A stretch of 64,000 nt of DNA. Origin: Cytophagaceae bacterium (GTDB taxonomy: Bacteria > Bacteroidota > Bacteroidia > Cytophagales > Spirosomataceae). The stretch covers positions 62,001 to 126,000 of the forward strand of contig CANFVE010000002.1 in the NCBI GenBank assembly GCA_947450365.1, given 5' to 3'. Shown piece by piece: positions 18,369 through 27,073 of this stretch. A model generated the notes under the pieces. The model had not been told where the DNA came from. It did no database searches and saw nothing but the letters and a program-made list of their open reading frames with translations. The translations under genes and the position numbers were made by a program. Every line of letters begins with the position of its first letter. The stretch's first letter is position 1.

Positions 18369-18400
18369 TTGATTTATTTCAATAAAAATTCTTATTTTTA
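18369..18400 (+). promoter_or_regulatory. promoter of the 18427 gene
   Basis: TTG at 18369-18371 and TATTTTTA at 18393-18400 are separated by 21 nt. The AAACCTATT element follows at 18412-18420, at about the predicted 5' end of the mRNA. Confidence 0.45.
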
Positions 18401-18411
18401 ATTTCATTTTT

Positions 18412-18420
18412 AAACCTATT
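18412..18420 (+). promoter_or_regulatory. AAACCTATT leader element
   Basis: AAACCTATT lies 6 nt before the start codon at 18427. It is a close match to the elements at 3111, 10775, 27062 and 31408. Confidence 0.4.
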
Positions 18421-18426
18421 AAAATC

Positions 18427-19857
18427 ATGACAGTATCTAGACGAAGTTTTTTGGAAAAAAGCGCGCTGGCAAGTAGCTTTTTCATCGTTCCGAGGAACGT
18501 ATTGGGTGGCAAAGGTTTTCGTGCGCCGAGTGATCAATTGAACATCGCCGGTGTCGGGATTAATGGCAAGGGGATGTCGGATGTGAATAATGCCTACAAC
18601 GAAGGCGTGAATAACATTACCGCCTTGTGTGATGTGGATTTAACCCGGGCAAAACCTTTATTTGATAAATATGCCAAAGCGGGCCGTTATCAGGATTGGC
18701 GGGTGATGTTGGAGAAAGAAAAAGGCATCGACGCCGTGACGATATCCACTCCAGACCATAACCATGCTGCCATCGCCATGGCTGCTATGCAATTAGGCAA
18801 GCACGTATACGTGCAAAAGCCGATGGCTCACAATATTTTTGAGGTACGGACGATGACAGAGGCCGCTCGGAATTATAAAGTTGTGTCCCAAATGGGTAAC
18901 CAAGGGGCCTCGAGTCCAGGGACTCAGCAAGTGGTAAAATGGTTTGATGAAGGCATCATCGGAAAAGTACATACCGTAAATATTTGGACGAATCGTCCGA
19001 TTTGGCCCCAAGGAATTCCAGTTCCTACGGGCAAGCATGATAAGCCTACCGACATAGATTGGGATGTATGGTTAGGGCCTGCTTCCCTCGTGGATTATAA
19101 TCCAGCCTATCATCCCTTCAAATGGCGAGGATGGTGGAATTTCGGAACAGGTGCCCTCGGAGACATGGGGTGCCATTTAATCGATGCGCCATTCCGCGCC
19201 TTAGGTTTGGGATACCCGACCGAAGTGGAGGCCAGCGTAGGTGCGGTCTTTGTCGCTGGAAATCAGCCGGAATACATTCCAGAGGGATGTCCGCCATCGG
19301 CAGCGATCCAATTAAAATTCCCTGCATCCAAGAAAAATAAATCTGCGGTGACGATGAACTGGACCGATGGCGGAATTCGGGGTTTCCACCCAGATTTAAT
19401 TCCGGCAGATGATTCGATTGGAACCGCGGATAATAGCAATGGGGTGATTATGATGGGTTCCAAAGGTGTCTTAGTCCATGCGACCTATGGCTTAGAACCG
19501 CGCATTTATTTGAATAATGGGCAAAAAATCGAGATGCCGAAGCAAGAACCCAATAACCTCAAAGAATATGGCCATCAAGCCATGTGGGCGGAGGCATGTA
19601 AGGCTGGATTTAATAGCAAGGAGCATCAAAGTCTTAGCTCTAAATTCGATTTTGCGGGTCCTTTGTCAGAGACTGTATTAATGGGTAATTTGGCCATTCG
19701 AAGTTTTAATGTGCGCACGCCGATTCCGAATACGAATCGCTTCAACTACCCAGGTCGTAAGAAATTACTTTGGGATGGTCAAAACATGAAAATCACGAAT
19801 TTCGAAGATGCAAATCAATTTGTGAAACGGGATTATCGAGCAGGTTGGAAATTATAG
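18427..19857 (+). CDS. Gfo/Idh/MocA family oxidoreductase (long form), Tat leader
   Basis: A 476-residue protein with a Tat leader (SRRSFLEKSALASSFF). The nucleotide-binding part shows GVGINGKGMSDV and ALCDVDLTRA; TPDHNHAAIAMAAMQLGKHVYVQKP carries the family Lys in a QKP rather than EKP context. The C-terminal alpha/beta domain is long and Trp-rich (WRGWWNFGTGALGDMGCHL), as in secreted Bacteroidota members that act on glycans. It is divergent from the MFS operon and is followed after 4 nt by a small secreted protein, suggesting a two-gene unit. Confidence 0.85.
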   Translation: MTVSRRSFLEKSALASSFFIVPRNVLGGKGFRAPSDQLNIAGVGINGKGMSDVNNAYNEGVNNITALCDVDLTRAKPLFDKYAKAGRYQDWRVMLEKEKGIDAVTISTPDHNHAAIAMAAMQLGKHVYVQKPMAHNIFEVRTMTEAARNYKVVSQMGNQGASSPGTQQVVKWFDEGIIGKVHTVNIWTNRPIWPQGIPVPTGKHDKPTDIDWDVWLGPASLVDYNPAYHPFKWRGWWNFGTGALGDMGCHLIDAPFRALGLGYPTEVEASVGAVFVAGNQPEYIPEGCPPSAAIQLKFPASKKNKSAVTMNWTDGGIRGFHPDLIPADDSIGTADNSNGVIMMGSKGVLVHATYGLEPRIYLNNGQKIEMPKQEPNNLKEYGHQAMWAEACKAGFNSKEHQSLSSKFDFAGPLSETVLMGNLAIRSFNVRTPIPNTNRFNYPGRKKLLWDGQNMKITNFEDANQFVKRDYRAGWKL

Positions 19858-19861
19858 GCCT

Positions 19862-20575
19862 ATGAAAAAGTATTTGTTGGCTTTTTGTCTGTTGCCTTTG
19901 CTTTCTGTGGGCCAACAAGCGCTCTTTCTCGGGGCTTGGGGCCTGGAAGATGCGCAAGGTAAACTCATGTTCCTACTTACCGATCATATTTTTAGTTTAA
20001 ATCGCTACCACATCGCGGATAAGAAATTTCTGGGAAGCGAGGGTGGTACCTGGCGTAAAGACGGAAATGACCTGATTCTGACCTATGAATGGTCTTCCTC
20101 GGATACGGCTAACGTGGGCAAGGAATTCAAAACTAGTATTCGCCTTTCAGCGAGTGAATTGCGATTAGGATTGTTTTCCAAGGCGCTTAAAAAACTGGAT
20201 GCGGGTTCGCCAGGGGCATTGATGGGGGAATGGATTATCTCAGGAAATTACTCGAATGATGTGGTTGCCAAACGCCCGAGTCCTTTTTATCCGCGTCGGA
20301 CCATGAAGATCCTAACTGGAAATCATTTTCAATGGATTGCCTACAATGTGAAAACGAAAGAGTTTTTTGGCACCGGCGGAGGAACCTATACCACATCCTC
20401 CGATGGAAAATACGAGGAAACGATCGAATTTTTCACGAAAGCTGCTTCTAGTATCGGCAAACGTGTCACCTTCGATTATTCGTTTAAAGACGGCGATTGG
20501 CGACATAAGGGTCAGAAATCAACCGGCGGACCTTTGGACGAATGCTGGACTCCACGGAGTTTTTATGTGAAGTAG
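19862..20575 (+). CDS. secreted protein with two similar lipocalin-like halves
   Basis: A 237-residue protein with a signal peptide (about 1-18). The two halves look related: LGAWGLEDAQGKLMFLLTDHIFSLNRY with GSEGGTWRKDGNDL in the first, and MGEWIISG with RRTMKILTGNHFQWIAYN and GTGGGTYTTSSDGKY in the second. This suggests a duplicated small beta-barrel. Relatives are usually labelled only as membrane or secreted protein. GCCTATG overlaps its start codon, and it follows the Gfo/Idh gene by 4 nt. Function unknown; a binding role for a glycan or intermediate would fit the context. Confidence 0.6.
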   Translation: MKKYLLAFCLLPLLSVGQQALFLGAWGLEDAQGKLMFLLTDHIFSLNRYHIADKKFLGSEGGTWRKDGNDLILTYEWSSSDTANVGKEFKTSIRLSASELRLGLFSKALKKLDAGSPGALMGEWIISGNYSNDVVAKRPSPFYPRRTMKILTGNHFQWIAYNVKTKEFFGTGGGTYTTSSDGKYEETIEFFTKAASSIGKRVTFDYSFKDGDWRHKGQKSTGGPLDECWTPRSFYVK

Positions 20576-20648
20576 GTAAACCTCTGGATGGGCTGACAAA
20601 ATCCTCTTCGATTGATGCATGTCGATCAAATGACAGGTAAAATTAATA

Positions 20649-20684
20649 AAAAAAATCCCCTCAAGAAAAGGGGATTTTTTTATT
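20649..20684. terminator. bidirectional intrinsic terminator
   Basis: AAAAAATCCCC (20650-20660) pairs with GGGGATTTTTT (20670-20680) around a 9-nt loop. It lies between the convergent genes ending at 20575 and 20728 and has an A-run on one side and a T-run on the other, so it can serve both. Confidence 0.8.
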
Positions 20685-20727
20685 TTAAACGTGTAGTTAA
20701 AAATCAGATTCGGATTTTAAATAATTG

Positions 20728-21951
20728 TTAATCCGCGATGCTTTGATAGACCATTTGGCGGAGGGCCATGTGATGATCGATTGTGTGATTGCTTTCTTGG
20801 GTCATGAAGATGGCGATGAGTTTCTCTTTCGGGTCAATGAAAAAGTGGGTATTATTCGCCCCAGACCAATAAAATAGTCCGGTCGAGGCGGCTGTTAGGG
20901 TAGCTGCTCCGTTCGTCACAACGGCGAAACCGAGGCCCCAACCGGTACCCGGCATTTGGAATAAATTTCCTGTATGATTGGACGTCATTAATTCGACCGT
21001 CTTGCGGCTCAAATATTGTTTGCCTTGGTAAGTTCCGCCTGCCATGACCATTTGGCAAAAAGTCGCATAATCACTGGCCGTCGCAAAGAGGCCATTCACA
21101 CCGCTCCACACCTTTACATTTTCGAAAGGGGCTTGCATTTTGGAAACGCTTAATACACCATTGGCGCCTTTGGTATGGAGTGTGACGATTTTATTTTGTT
21201 GGTCTTTGGGCACATTGTAACCGGTATTTTTCATGCCCAAAGGTTCGAATAAACGAGTTTTCAAGAATTCGTCGGTGCTCATCCCGGAGAATTTTTCAAT
21301 CAGAGCGCTCATGACATCTGGTCCAGCGCTATAATTCCATTGAGTGCCGGGTTGGGCCAATAAAGGAAATTTAGTGATGTTGCTTACACGTTCTTGGATG
21401 GAGGTGATGGTTGGTTTAAAATATCCTGCGCGGAAACGTCTTTCAACGGGATTCGGGCTTAATCCATGGGTTAAACCGGAACTGTGGCTCATGAGCTGGG
21501 CGATGGTGATTTGTGATTTTAAGCTATCGGTGGGGGCATCGGGTCCATCTTGGTTGCTGCGCACGACGCGGAGATTTTTGAATTCCGGAAGGTATTTGGA
21601 TACGGGGTCGTCTAATTTAAAATGCCCTTCTTCATAAAGCATCATGAAAGCCACGGAAATGATGGGTTTGGTCATGGATTGGATGTAGAACAAATCATCT
21701 GTTTTCATGGGGCTTTTGTTGTCAATGTTTTTATAGCCATTGGCCGCCAGGTGTACGACTTTTCCGTTTCGAATGACCATGGTGACGGCGCCGGGGATAT
21801 TGCCTTTGGCCATTTGGTCTTTTACATATTTTTCGAGGCGAGGGAGGCGGTTGACATTAACACCGGCGACGATGTTGGGAGCTTGTTGGGCTATTAATGA
21901 GGATTGGCTAATAAGGCCAATGAAGAGTAATAGGAGTTTCAAGTTTTTCAT
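20728..21951 (-). CDS. serine hydrolase, class C beta-lactamase-like (EstB/penicillin-binding family)
   Basis: A 407-residue secreted protein. I place the start at 21951, where MKNLKLLLLFIGLISQSSLIAQ forms a signal peptide; the frame is open 17 codons further but without leader character. The active-site SxxK is QSMTKP (Ser92, Lys95), and the second motif is NYSAG (about 206), a variant of the usual YxN. These proteins are esterases, D-aminopeptidases or beta-lactamase-related hydrolases and are rarely true beta-lactamases. The gene stands alone downstream of a shared terminator. Confidence 0.82.
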   Translation of the reverse strand: MKNLKLLLLFIGLISQSSLIAQQAPNIVAGVNVNRLPRLEKYVKDQMAKGNIPGAVTMVIRNGKVVHLAANGYKNIDNKSPMKTDDLFYIQSMTKPIISVAFMMLYEEGHFKLDDPVSKYLPEFKNLRVVRSNQDGPDAPTDSLKSQITIAQLMSHSSGLTHGLSPNPVERRFRAGYFKPTITSIQERVSNITKFPLLAQPGTQWNYSAGPDVMSALIEKFSGMSTDEFLKTRLFEPLGMKNTGYNVPKDQQNKIVTLHTKGANGVLSVSKMQAPFENVKVWSGVNGLFATASDYATFCQMVMAGGTYQGKQYLSRKTVELMTSNHTGNLFQMPGTGWGLGFAVVTNGAATLTAASTGLFYWSGANNTHFFIDPKEKLIAIFMTQESNHTIDHHMALRQMVYQSIAD

Positions 21952-22027
21952 GTGTAGTTTGGGTCTATGGTGGTGGGAAAATGAGTTAAAAAGTTTATGC
22001 ACGTATGCCTAGGGTAAAAGGTTTATG

Positions 22028-23209
22028 TTAAGATTGAATGGAATGTAGGAGTGAATTTACTTGGTTTGAGACGACATCGATATCATATTGCTCACAGGCA
22101 AACCGAAATCCCTTTTCCTTCATTTGCTTTGTTTGGTCGGGGTCTTGGATACACTGGAGAAGGCAATCGGCTAGTTCTTCTTTTTCGATATCAAAAACGA
22201 TGCCTGCATGCGCTTTTTGGATATCCTCGGCGATGCCGACTTGATTGGCGAGAATCACGGGCAATTGGCAATACATCGCTTCCACCGCGGAAATCCCAAA
22301 ATTTTCAGAATAGGAGGAAAGGACAAATAGGTCACTATCCACCATGATTTGTTTCGTTTCTTCCCGATTCAGCATGCCTGTGAAACGAATATAGGGCCGA
22401 ATATTCAGCGCATCGATTTTTTTCTCAAGGGTCGCTTGGTAGCCTTTTTCGTCTCCTCCCGCGATAATAAAGCATACATCTTGGTTTTGTTGGATGAGTT
22501 GATAAACGGCGTCTAGGGTAATTTCAATGCCTTTAATTTTGGCGATTCTACCAAAATGCAAGATAGCGATGCTTTCTGGCCGAATAGCTAATTGAGTTCT
22601 GAATTTACCTCTGGAAGGTAGGTTTTCGAAGTCTTGTTTTTTGACAATATTGGGAATAATCGCAGCGTTTACTTTGATTTTCAAGAATTCAATAAGTTTT
22701 CGATGTTCTACGTTTGTGGTGAAAAACACATGCCTGGCGTGGATCAACATGCGTTTGACATAGAGGAAATACAAGGCTCTTTTAATGAAGGTAGAATTTC
22801 CGTGAAACGATTCTGGGTTAAAGGTTCCGTGTGTAAAAACGATGTAGGGGATTTTATAAAAGCGGGCAACAAAAAAAGCAGCCAGGAATGGGAAATTCCA
22901 AATGCCTTGTAAAACGATTAAGTCGTAATTTTTTGCCTGTCGAATGAGCCAAGAAATCAGTGAAAATGAAAAGGTGAAATTCGATGGCCCAATGAATTTT
23001 TTGTAGATTTTGGTGTGGGTGGGACTGAGCTTGTTTTCGGTGTTGTAGGTGATGGATGTTAATTGATCTTTGTCGAGGCCTTGTTGGGTCGTCAACGTAG
23101 TCACCTCATGGTTTTTTTCTAAAATTTCAGTAAAAGTAAGCGTACTAAATATGGGCCCTCCGATGGATATAGCTGGAAAAAAGGAAGGGGATATTTGCAA
23201 TATTTTCAT
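22028..23209 (-). CDS. glycosyltransferase family 4
   Basis: A 393-residue GT-B glycosyltransferase. The N-terminal acceptor domain starts MKILQISPSFFPAISIGGP; the C-terminal donor domain has ILHFGRIAKIKGIEITLDA (about 215) and the E-x7-E motif SENFGISAVEAM (about 300). Members transfer sugars from nucleotide donors in the cytoplasm, typically for lipopolysaccharide or exopolysaccharide. A second GT4 gene lies 116 nt upstream in the same direction. Confidence 0.85.
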   Translation of the reverse strand: MKILQISPSFFPAISIGGPIFSTLTFTEILEKNHEVTTLTTQQGLDKDQLTSITYNTENKLSPTHTKIYKKFIGPSNFTFSFSLISWLIRQAKNYDLIVLQGIWNFPFLAAFFVARFYKIPYIVFTHGTFNPESFHGNSTFIKRALYFLYVKRMLIHARHVFFTTNVEHRKLIEFLKIKVNAAIIPNIVKKQDFENLPSRGKFRTQLAIRPESIAILHFGRIAKIKGIEITLDAVYQLIQQNQDVCFIIAGGDEKGYQATLEKKIDALNIRPYIRFTGMLNREETKQIMVDSDLFVLSSYSENFGISAVEAMYCQLPVILANQVGIAEDIQKAHAGIVFDIEKEELADCLLQCIQDPDQTKQMKEKGFRFACEQYDIDVVSNQVNSLLHSIQS

Positions 23210-23325
23210 TTGGAAATGTAACGTTTGGTCTTGTTTGCTATTGCTGTTTCCGTTTTTGAGATAATTTACTTTTGAATGCAGCTGTAAGACGAATGCAAAT
23301 TAGAAAAATAAACGTGGAAAATTAA

Positions 23326-24459
23326 TTACCTATTATTTTCCTCCCAAGGTGGAAGTGGTAGGTCTTTTCTGTTTTGATGGATAAAATCAAAGATGTCTTT
23401 AAAATATTGTGCCCCTGATTGATCGGTAAAACATTTGGCGTAACGTTTGATTTCAGAGGATTCTTGAGCCGATAGTGGACCATGCTGGATTTGTTGGCGC
23501 AGTAGCTCGATAAATTCGGATGGATGGTGATAAATACCCCCAACGTTTGAAAATTTCACAGCCGTACTCGAACCACATTGATCACTTACAATGACAGGTT
23601 TTCCAGCCATTAATGCCTCTGTCACCACGACGCCCCAGCCATCGTGGGTAGAAGGTAAAACAAGCAAATCGCCGGATTGGAGGATACTTGGGATATTCGA
23701 CATGTTGACTGCCGGATTAAAAACAACTTTGGATTTTAGCGATGCTGAGTTTTCGACAAATTCGATGAGGTTATTTTTTTCAGGACCATCCCCGTAAATT
23801 TTTAATTCAAACGTAAGGTCCTTCAAATGTTCCAATGCCTTTAGTAGGCTGATGACATTTTTTCGTTTGGATACATGTCCGATGAATAAAATCGTGTAGA
23901 CGTCATGTTGTGAATAATCTACCTGAAAACCCTTGATGAAATACGTGAAATCTATGATCCGATTCGCGGGAATGGAAAGATTAATCAAGCTATTTTTGGT
24001 TCCGGCGCCGATGGCGAAAAAATAATCGGGCTGATGCGAATATAGGGGGCTAAATAGGATTTTATATTTTAGGGTTTTCGGGATGTAGTTGAGGGTATTA
24101 AATTTTACTCGTTCGATCATGCAAATCCATTTTGCTTTGGATTTTTTGATGTGTTCGCCAAAGCCTGTGGGAAGGTATTTTTTGGAAATGCCATTGGTTA
24201 AATGAATCGTATTTTCATTAAATAGTTCATCCCTGTATAGGTTCAAATCTTTTTTTGCATCGACTATTTTCAGGTTATGTAAAACATCCGCATCGACTTC
24301 CCAGCCCTGGTTATCTCTGGAATCTTCATCAAAGCCATAGGTGAAATAATAGACCTCCTTGCAGTATTTTTTTAATGCATGGGCAAAATATATCATATGT
24401 GGCGATAGGATGGGTTGCCAAAAAACAAGCGTTACGTTTTTTAAATCGCTAGGGGTCAT
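23326..24459 (-). CDS. glycosyltransferase family 4
   Basis: A 377-residue GT-B enzyme. LFIGHVSKRKNVISLLKAL (about 195) begins the donor-binding half, and THDGWGVVVTEALMAGKPV (about 270-288) is the GT4 E-containing motif. The N-terminal half is divergent, so the acceptor is unknown. It is transcribed in the same direction as the GT4 gene at 22028 and the AlkB-like gene at 24527; gaps of 67 and 116 nt leave open whether they are one operon. Confidence 0.8.
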   Translation of the reverse strand: MTPSDLKNVTLVFWQPILSPHMIYFAHALKKYCKEVYYFTYGFDEDSRDNQGWEVDADVLHNLKIVDAKKDLNLYRDELFNENTIHLTNGISKKYLPTGFGEHIKKSKAKWICMIERVKFNTLNYIPKTLKYKILFSPLYSHQPDYFFAIGAGTKNSLINLSIPANRIIDFTYFIKGFQVDYSQHDVYTILFIGHVSKRKNVISLLKALEHLKDLTFELKIYGDGPEKNNLIEFVENSASLKSKVVFNPAVNMSNIPSILQSGDLLVLPSTHDGWGVVVTEALMAGKPVIVSDQCGSSTAVKFSNVGGIYHHPSEFIELLRQQIQHGPLSAQESSEIKRYAKCFTDQSGAQYFKDIFDFIHQNRKDLPLPPWEENNR

Positions 24460-24526
24460 GCTGAATATGAAAGATCGCCTTTGGGTTTATTGGCCAGTTT
24501 CACTGCTAAATTAGTGGATAGGCTCG

Positions 24527-25588
24527 TTATTGTTGGGGTAATAGCGAATATTTTCTCATTTGTTCATGCATGACACGAAACCAAAGGGGAGGAATAAGTG
24601 CCAAAATAATCATGCCGGGATAGCCGGTGGGCATTTGAGGGGCATCGTCGAAATGCCTTAATACTTGGTATTTTCGGGCGGCTAAATAATGGTGGTCGCT
24701 GTGCCGGCTAAGTTCAAATAACATCAATCGACCCAGGATGTGATTGCTATTCCAACTATTTGCCGGCTGTACCCGTTCGAATATATGCTCCTTCACTTCT
24801 TTTCTCCTTAAGCCATAATGCTCAATGTAATTGACGGTTTCGAGCAATCCGGCACCTAATAATGCGGAGGCAATGAAAAAGCACATGATGGTAAAGCCAA
24901 AGCTGAAAAAGATACACGTTAAAAATGTAATCTGAATGATTTGAAATAAAACCATTTCGTTGAATAACCAGGGCAAATTGCGTTTTTTCTTTCTGGCTTC
25001 ATCGATGGCAATTTTCCAAGCTTCTCGCTGAGTGCCTATGAATGTTTGAATCCAAAACGAATAGAGGTTTTGTTTGTAGGAAGCGCTGCTGGGATCCAGT
25101 GGCGTGGCTACATGTTTGTGATGGCCCTTATTGTGCTCGATAAAAAAGTGCATATACAGGCTCGTGAGCAGGAGGGTTTTGGCAAGAAACTGTTCAAAAG
25201 GCTTGATTCGATGGCCTAATTCGTGTCCCACATTGATTCCAAAGGCGCCACAAAGTAGCCCCATGCCGATAATCCGGCCCAAACTATCGAGAAAACGAAG
25301 ATTGGATTGAGAAAAACTAGTTAAAAAAAGGTACAGCATGGCCCCATGGGCGGGAACGATGGCCCATAAAAGGACATCGTACATGGGATTGGATTTGGCG
25401 ATTTGTTCTTCTGCATCACTTAGATTTATGGGTTCAGGCTGCAAGAATAATTCGGCTAGAGGAATGAAGGCAAACATAAAAAGCAGGGGACCCCAACAGT
25501 ATAAGCCCGTTCTGGTAAACGCCAAATAGCCGATGCCAAATAAGACAAAGGGACATAGATACCGAAAACAGCGGGTGAACGACGCCAA
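24527..25588 (-). CDS. alkane 1-monooxygenase (AlkB)-like membrane di-iron hydroxylase
   Basis: A 353-residue integral membrane protein with several helices and the histidine boxes of the AlkB/fatty acid desaturase superfamily: NVGHELGHR (about 122-130), EHNKGHHKHV (about 150-159), NYIEHYGLRRKE (about 253) and the closing HSDHHYLAARKYQVL (about 295). The NYxEHYGLxR segment is characteristic of AlkB proper. It hydroxylates the terminal methyl of alkanes or fatty acyl chains with O2 and electrons from rubredoxin. No rubredoxin is adjacent. A divergent AraC-type regulator lies 243 nt away. Confidence 0.88.
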   Translation of the reverse strand: MASFTRCFRYLCPFVLFGIGYLAFTRTGLYCWGPLLFMFAFIPLAELFLQPEPINLSDAEEQIAKSNPMYDVLLWAIVPAHGAMLYLFLTSFSQSNLRFLDSLGRIIGMGLLCGAFGINVGHELGHRIKPFEQFLAKTLLLTSLYMHFFIEHNKGHHKHVATPLDPSSASYKQNLYSFWIQTFIGTQREAWKIAIDEARKKKRNLPWLFNEMVLFQIIQITFLTCIFFSFGFTIMCFFIASALLGAGLLETVNYIEHYGLRRKEVKEHIFERVQPANSWNSNHILGRLMLFELSRHSDHHYLAARKYQVLRHFDDAPQMPTGYPGMIILALIPPLWFRVMHEQMRKYSLLPQQ

Positions 25589-25831
25589 GGAATGTTCAAT
25601 TTTATTTGATAAATCTACAAAAAAACAGGAACATTTTTAGAATTGAGAAATTTGAAGAATAGGATTACTTGGGGGATTTTAAAAAATGAACCCCTGGATG
25701 TATGATTTTATAATAATGTCGAAAATCAGTTGATTAAGTTTATTATTTGGTTCAAAAGCTTTTGGATTTTGTCCATTTTTTTAGAATTTTTGTCTAAGTT
25801 TCTAGTTCTATATTTTATACTGCTTAGCCTC

Positions 25832-26980
25832 ATGTTTGAATATGTGCCGTATTTATCCTTTTTGACGAGTGGATTGGGGCTATTCTTTATTGCATTTCTT
25901 GGCATTCGATTTCGGCAGATTCCGTCGGTGTATGGACTTATGTTCATCATTTTTGCGTTGGTGTTTTTGGAGTTTTACATTTATGCCTTGACGTCTAAGC
26001 ATATTTACCAAATGCTTTTTTTGCTTCGTACGCCCAATATTATACGGGCCTTTTTGCCTATCGTTTTATACTTATATGTGCGCGCGAAGTTGCATCCACA
26101 GCATAAAATTGCAGGATTTCAATGGCTTCATTTTGTGTTTCCGGTAGGTGTTTTGATAGCGTTGATGCCAGATTTATTCATGTCGACCGAAGCCAAAACG
26201 GCGATTTTGGATGCGTATTATCGGCAAAATAATTTCTTTATTTCGACCCCATCGGGATGGATTCCGGCGGGATTTGTCCAACCGGTTTCCATTTCTGTTG
26301 GGATTATCTATGGAATCGCGAGTTTGCTAATCATTCGTCGGACGAAAAAAAAATATGGTGCGGATTATGTGTATGTAAACCGACAAAACCTCGTGTGGTT
26401 AAATCTGTTAACTTGGGCAGTTACGGTTTATTTTTTATTGCAGTTGTATCAGTATGTAAACCTATTTTTGAACAATTCTTTTGATCCTCCTTCTCAAATC
26501 ATCAAATGTTTATTGGGAATCACCTTGTTTTTCTATTTCATGACTACGCCGAATGTTCAGGAAAATATGGACGGTTGCATCATTCCCGTGAACAAGCCTT
26601 CCCCAAGTCCCCAGGTGATTGAACCGACCTTACTGCCTGAGTTCAGTCAGGATGCGATGGCGATACAGCTAGACCAACAAGTTAAGGTATCCCAAGATTT
26701 TTTAAATAAAGATTTTGACCTTCCTCGGATGGCCGAAAGTTTTGAAATGTCACCGGTAAAATTATCGAAGTTGATCCGAAAATATTACGGCATTTCATTT
26801 ACCGAATTCACGAATCGCCTTCGGATTCAAGCATTTCTCAAACAAGCCACGAATCTCAATCCCTACACGCTAGAAACCCATATGTACCAAAGTGGTTTTT
26901 CAAATCGCTCCACCTTTTATGTGGCGTTTAAAAAATATGTGGGGGTGAATCCCAGTTTTTATCTGCGCGAAAGGCCTTAA
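25832..26980 (+). CDS. AraC-family regulator with N-terminal membrane domain
   Basis: About 382 residues from the ATG at 25832; the frame extends to a TTG at 25730, which would add another hydrophobic segment, so the start is uncertain. The N-terminal part (about 1-230) has six to seven predicted membrane helices. The last 100 residues form an AraC double helix-turn-helix (VSQDFLNKDFDLPRMAESFEM, then YQSGFSNRSTFYVAFKKYVG). These membrane-embedded AraC proteins presumably sense a lipid or envelope signal. It lies between divergent AlkB-like and downstream fatty acid hydroxylase and ceramidase genes and is a natural candidate to control them. Confidence 0.8.
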   Translation: MFEYVPYLSFLTSGLGLFFIAFLGIRFRQIPSVYGLMFIIFALVFLEFYIYALTSKHIYQMLFLLRTPNIIRAFLPIVLYLYVRAKLHPQHKIAGFQWLHFVFPVGVLIALMPDLFMSTEAKTAILDAYYRQNNFFISTPSGWIPAGFVQPVSISVGIIYGIASLLIIRRTKKKYGADYVYVNRQNLVWLNLLTWAVTVYFLLQLYQYVNLFLNNSFDPPSQIIKCLLGITLFFYFMTTPNVQENMDGCIIPVNKPSPSPQVIEPTLLPEFSQDAMAIQLDQQVKVSQDFLNKDFDLPRMAESFEMSPVKLSKLIRKYYGISFTEFTNRLRIQAFLKQATNLNPYTLETHMYQSGFSNRSTFYVAFKKYVGVNPSFYLRERP

Positions 26981-27061
26981 TTGATTCCAGATCAATCTCC
27001 TTGTTTTGTCAATTTTATTTGTCATATTGGCCTCGGTTTTTGACAATTTAAAATAACTTAA

Positions 27062-27070
27062 CAACCTATT
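27062..27070 (+). promoter_or_regulatory. CAACCTATT leader element
   Basis: CAACCTATT lies 3 nt before the start codon at 27074, in the same position as the elements in front of the sugar genes. Confidence 0.4.
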
Positions 27071-27073
27071 TCG

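Noticed and set aside
20728-21951. Antibiotic-resistance beta-lactamase
   Set aside because: SxxK is present but the YxN motif is altered to YSA and no clear KTG triad is seen; a general serine hydrolase is more likely.
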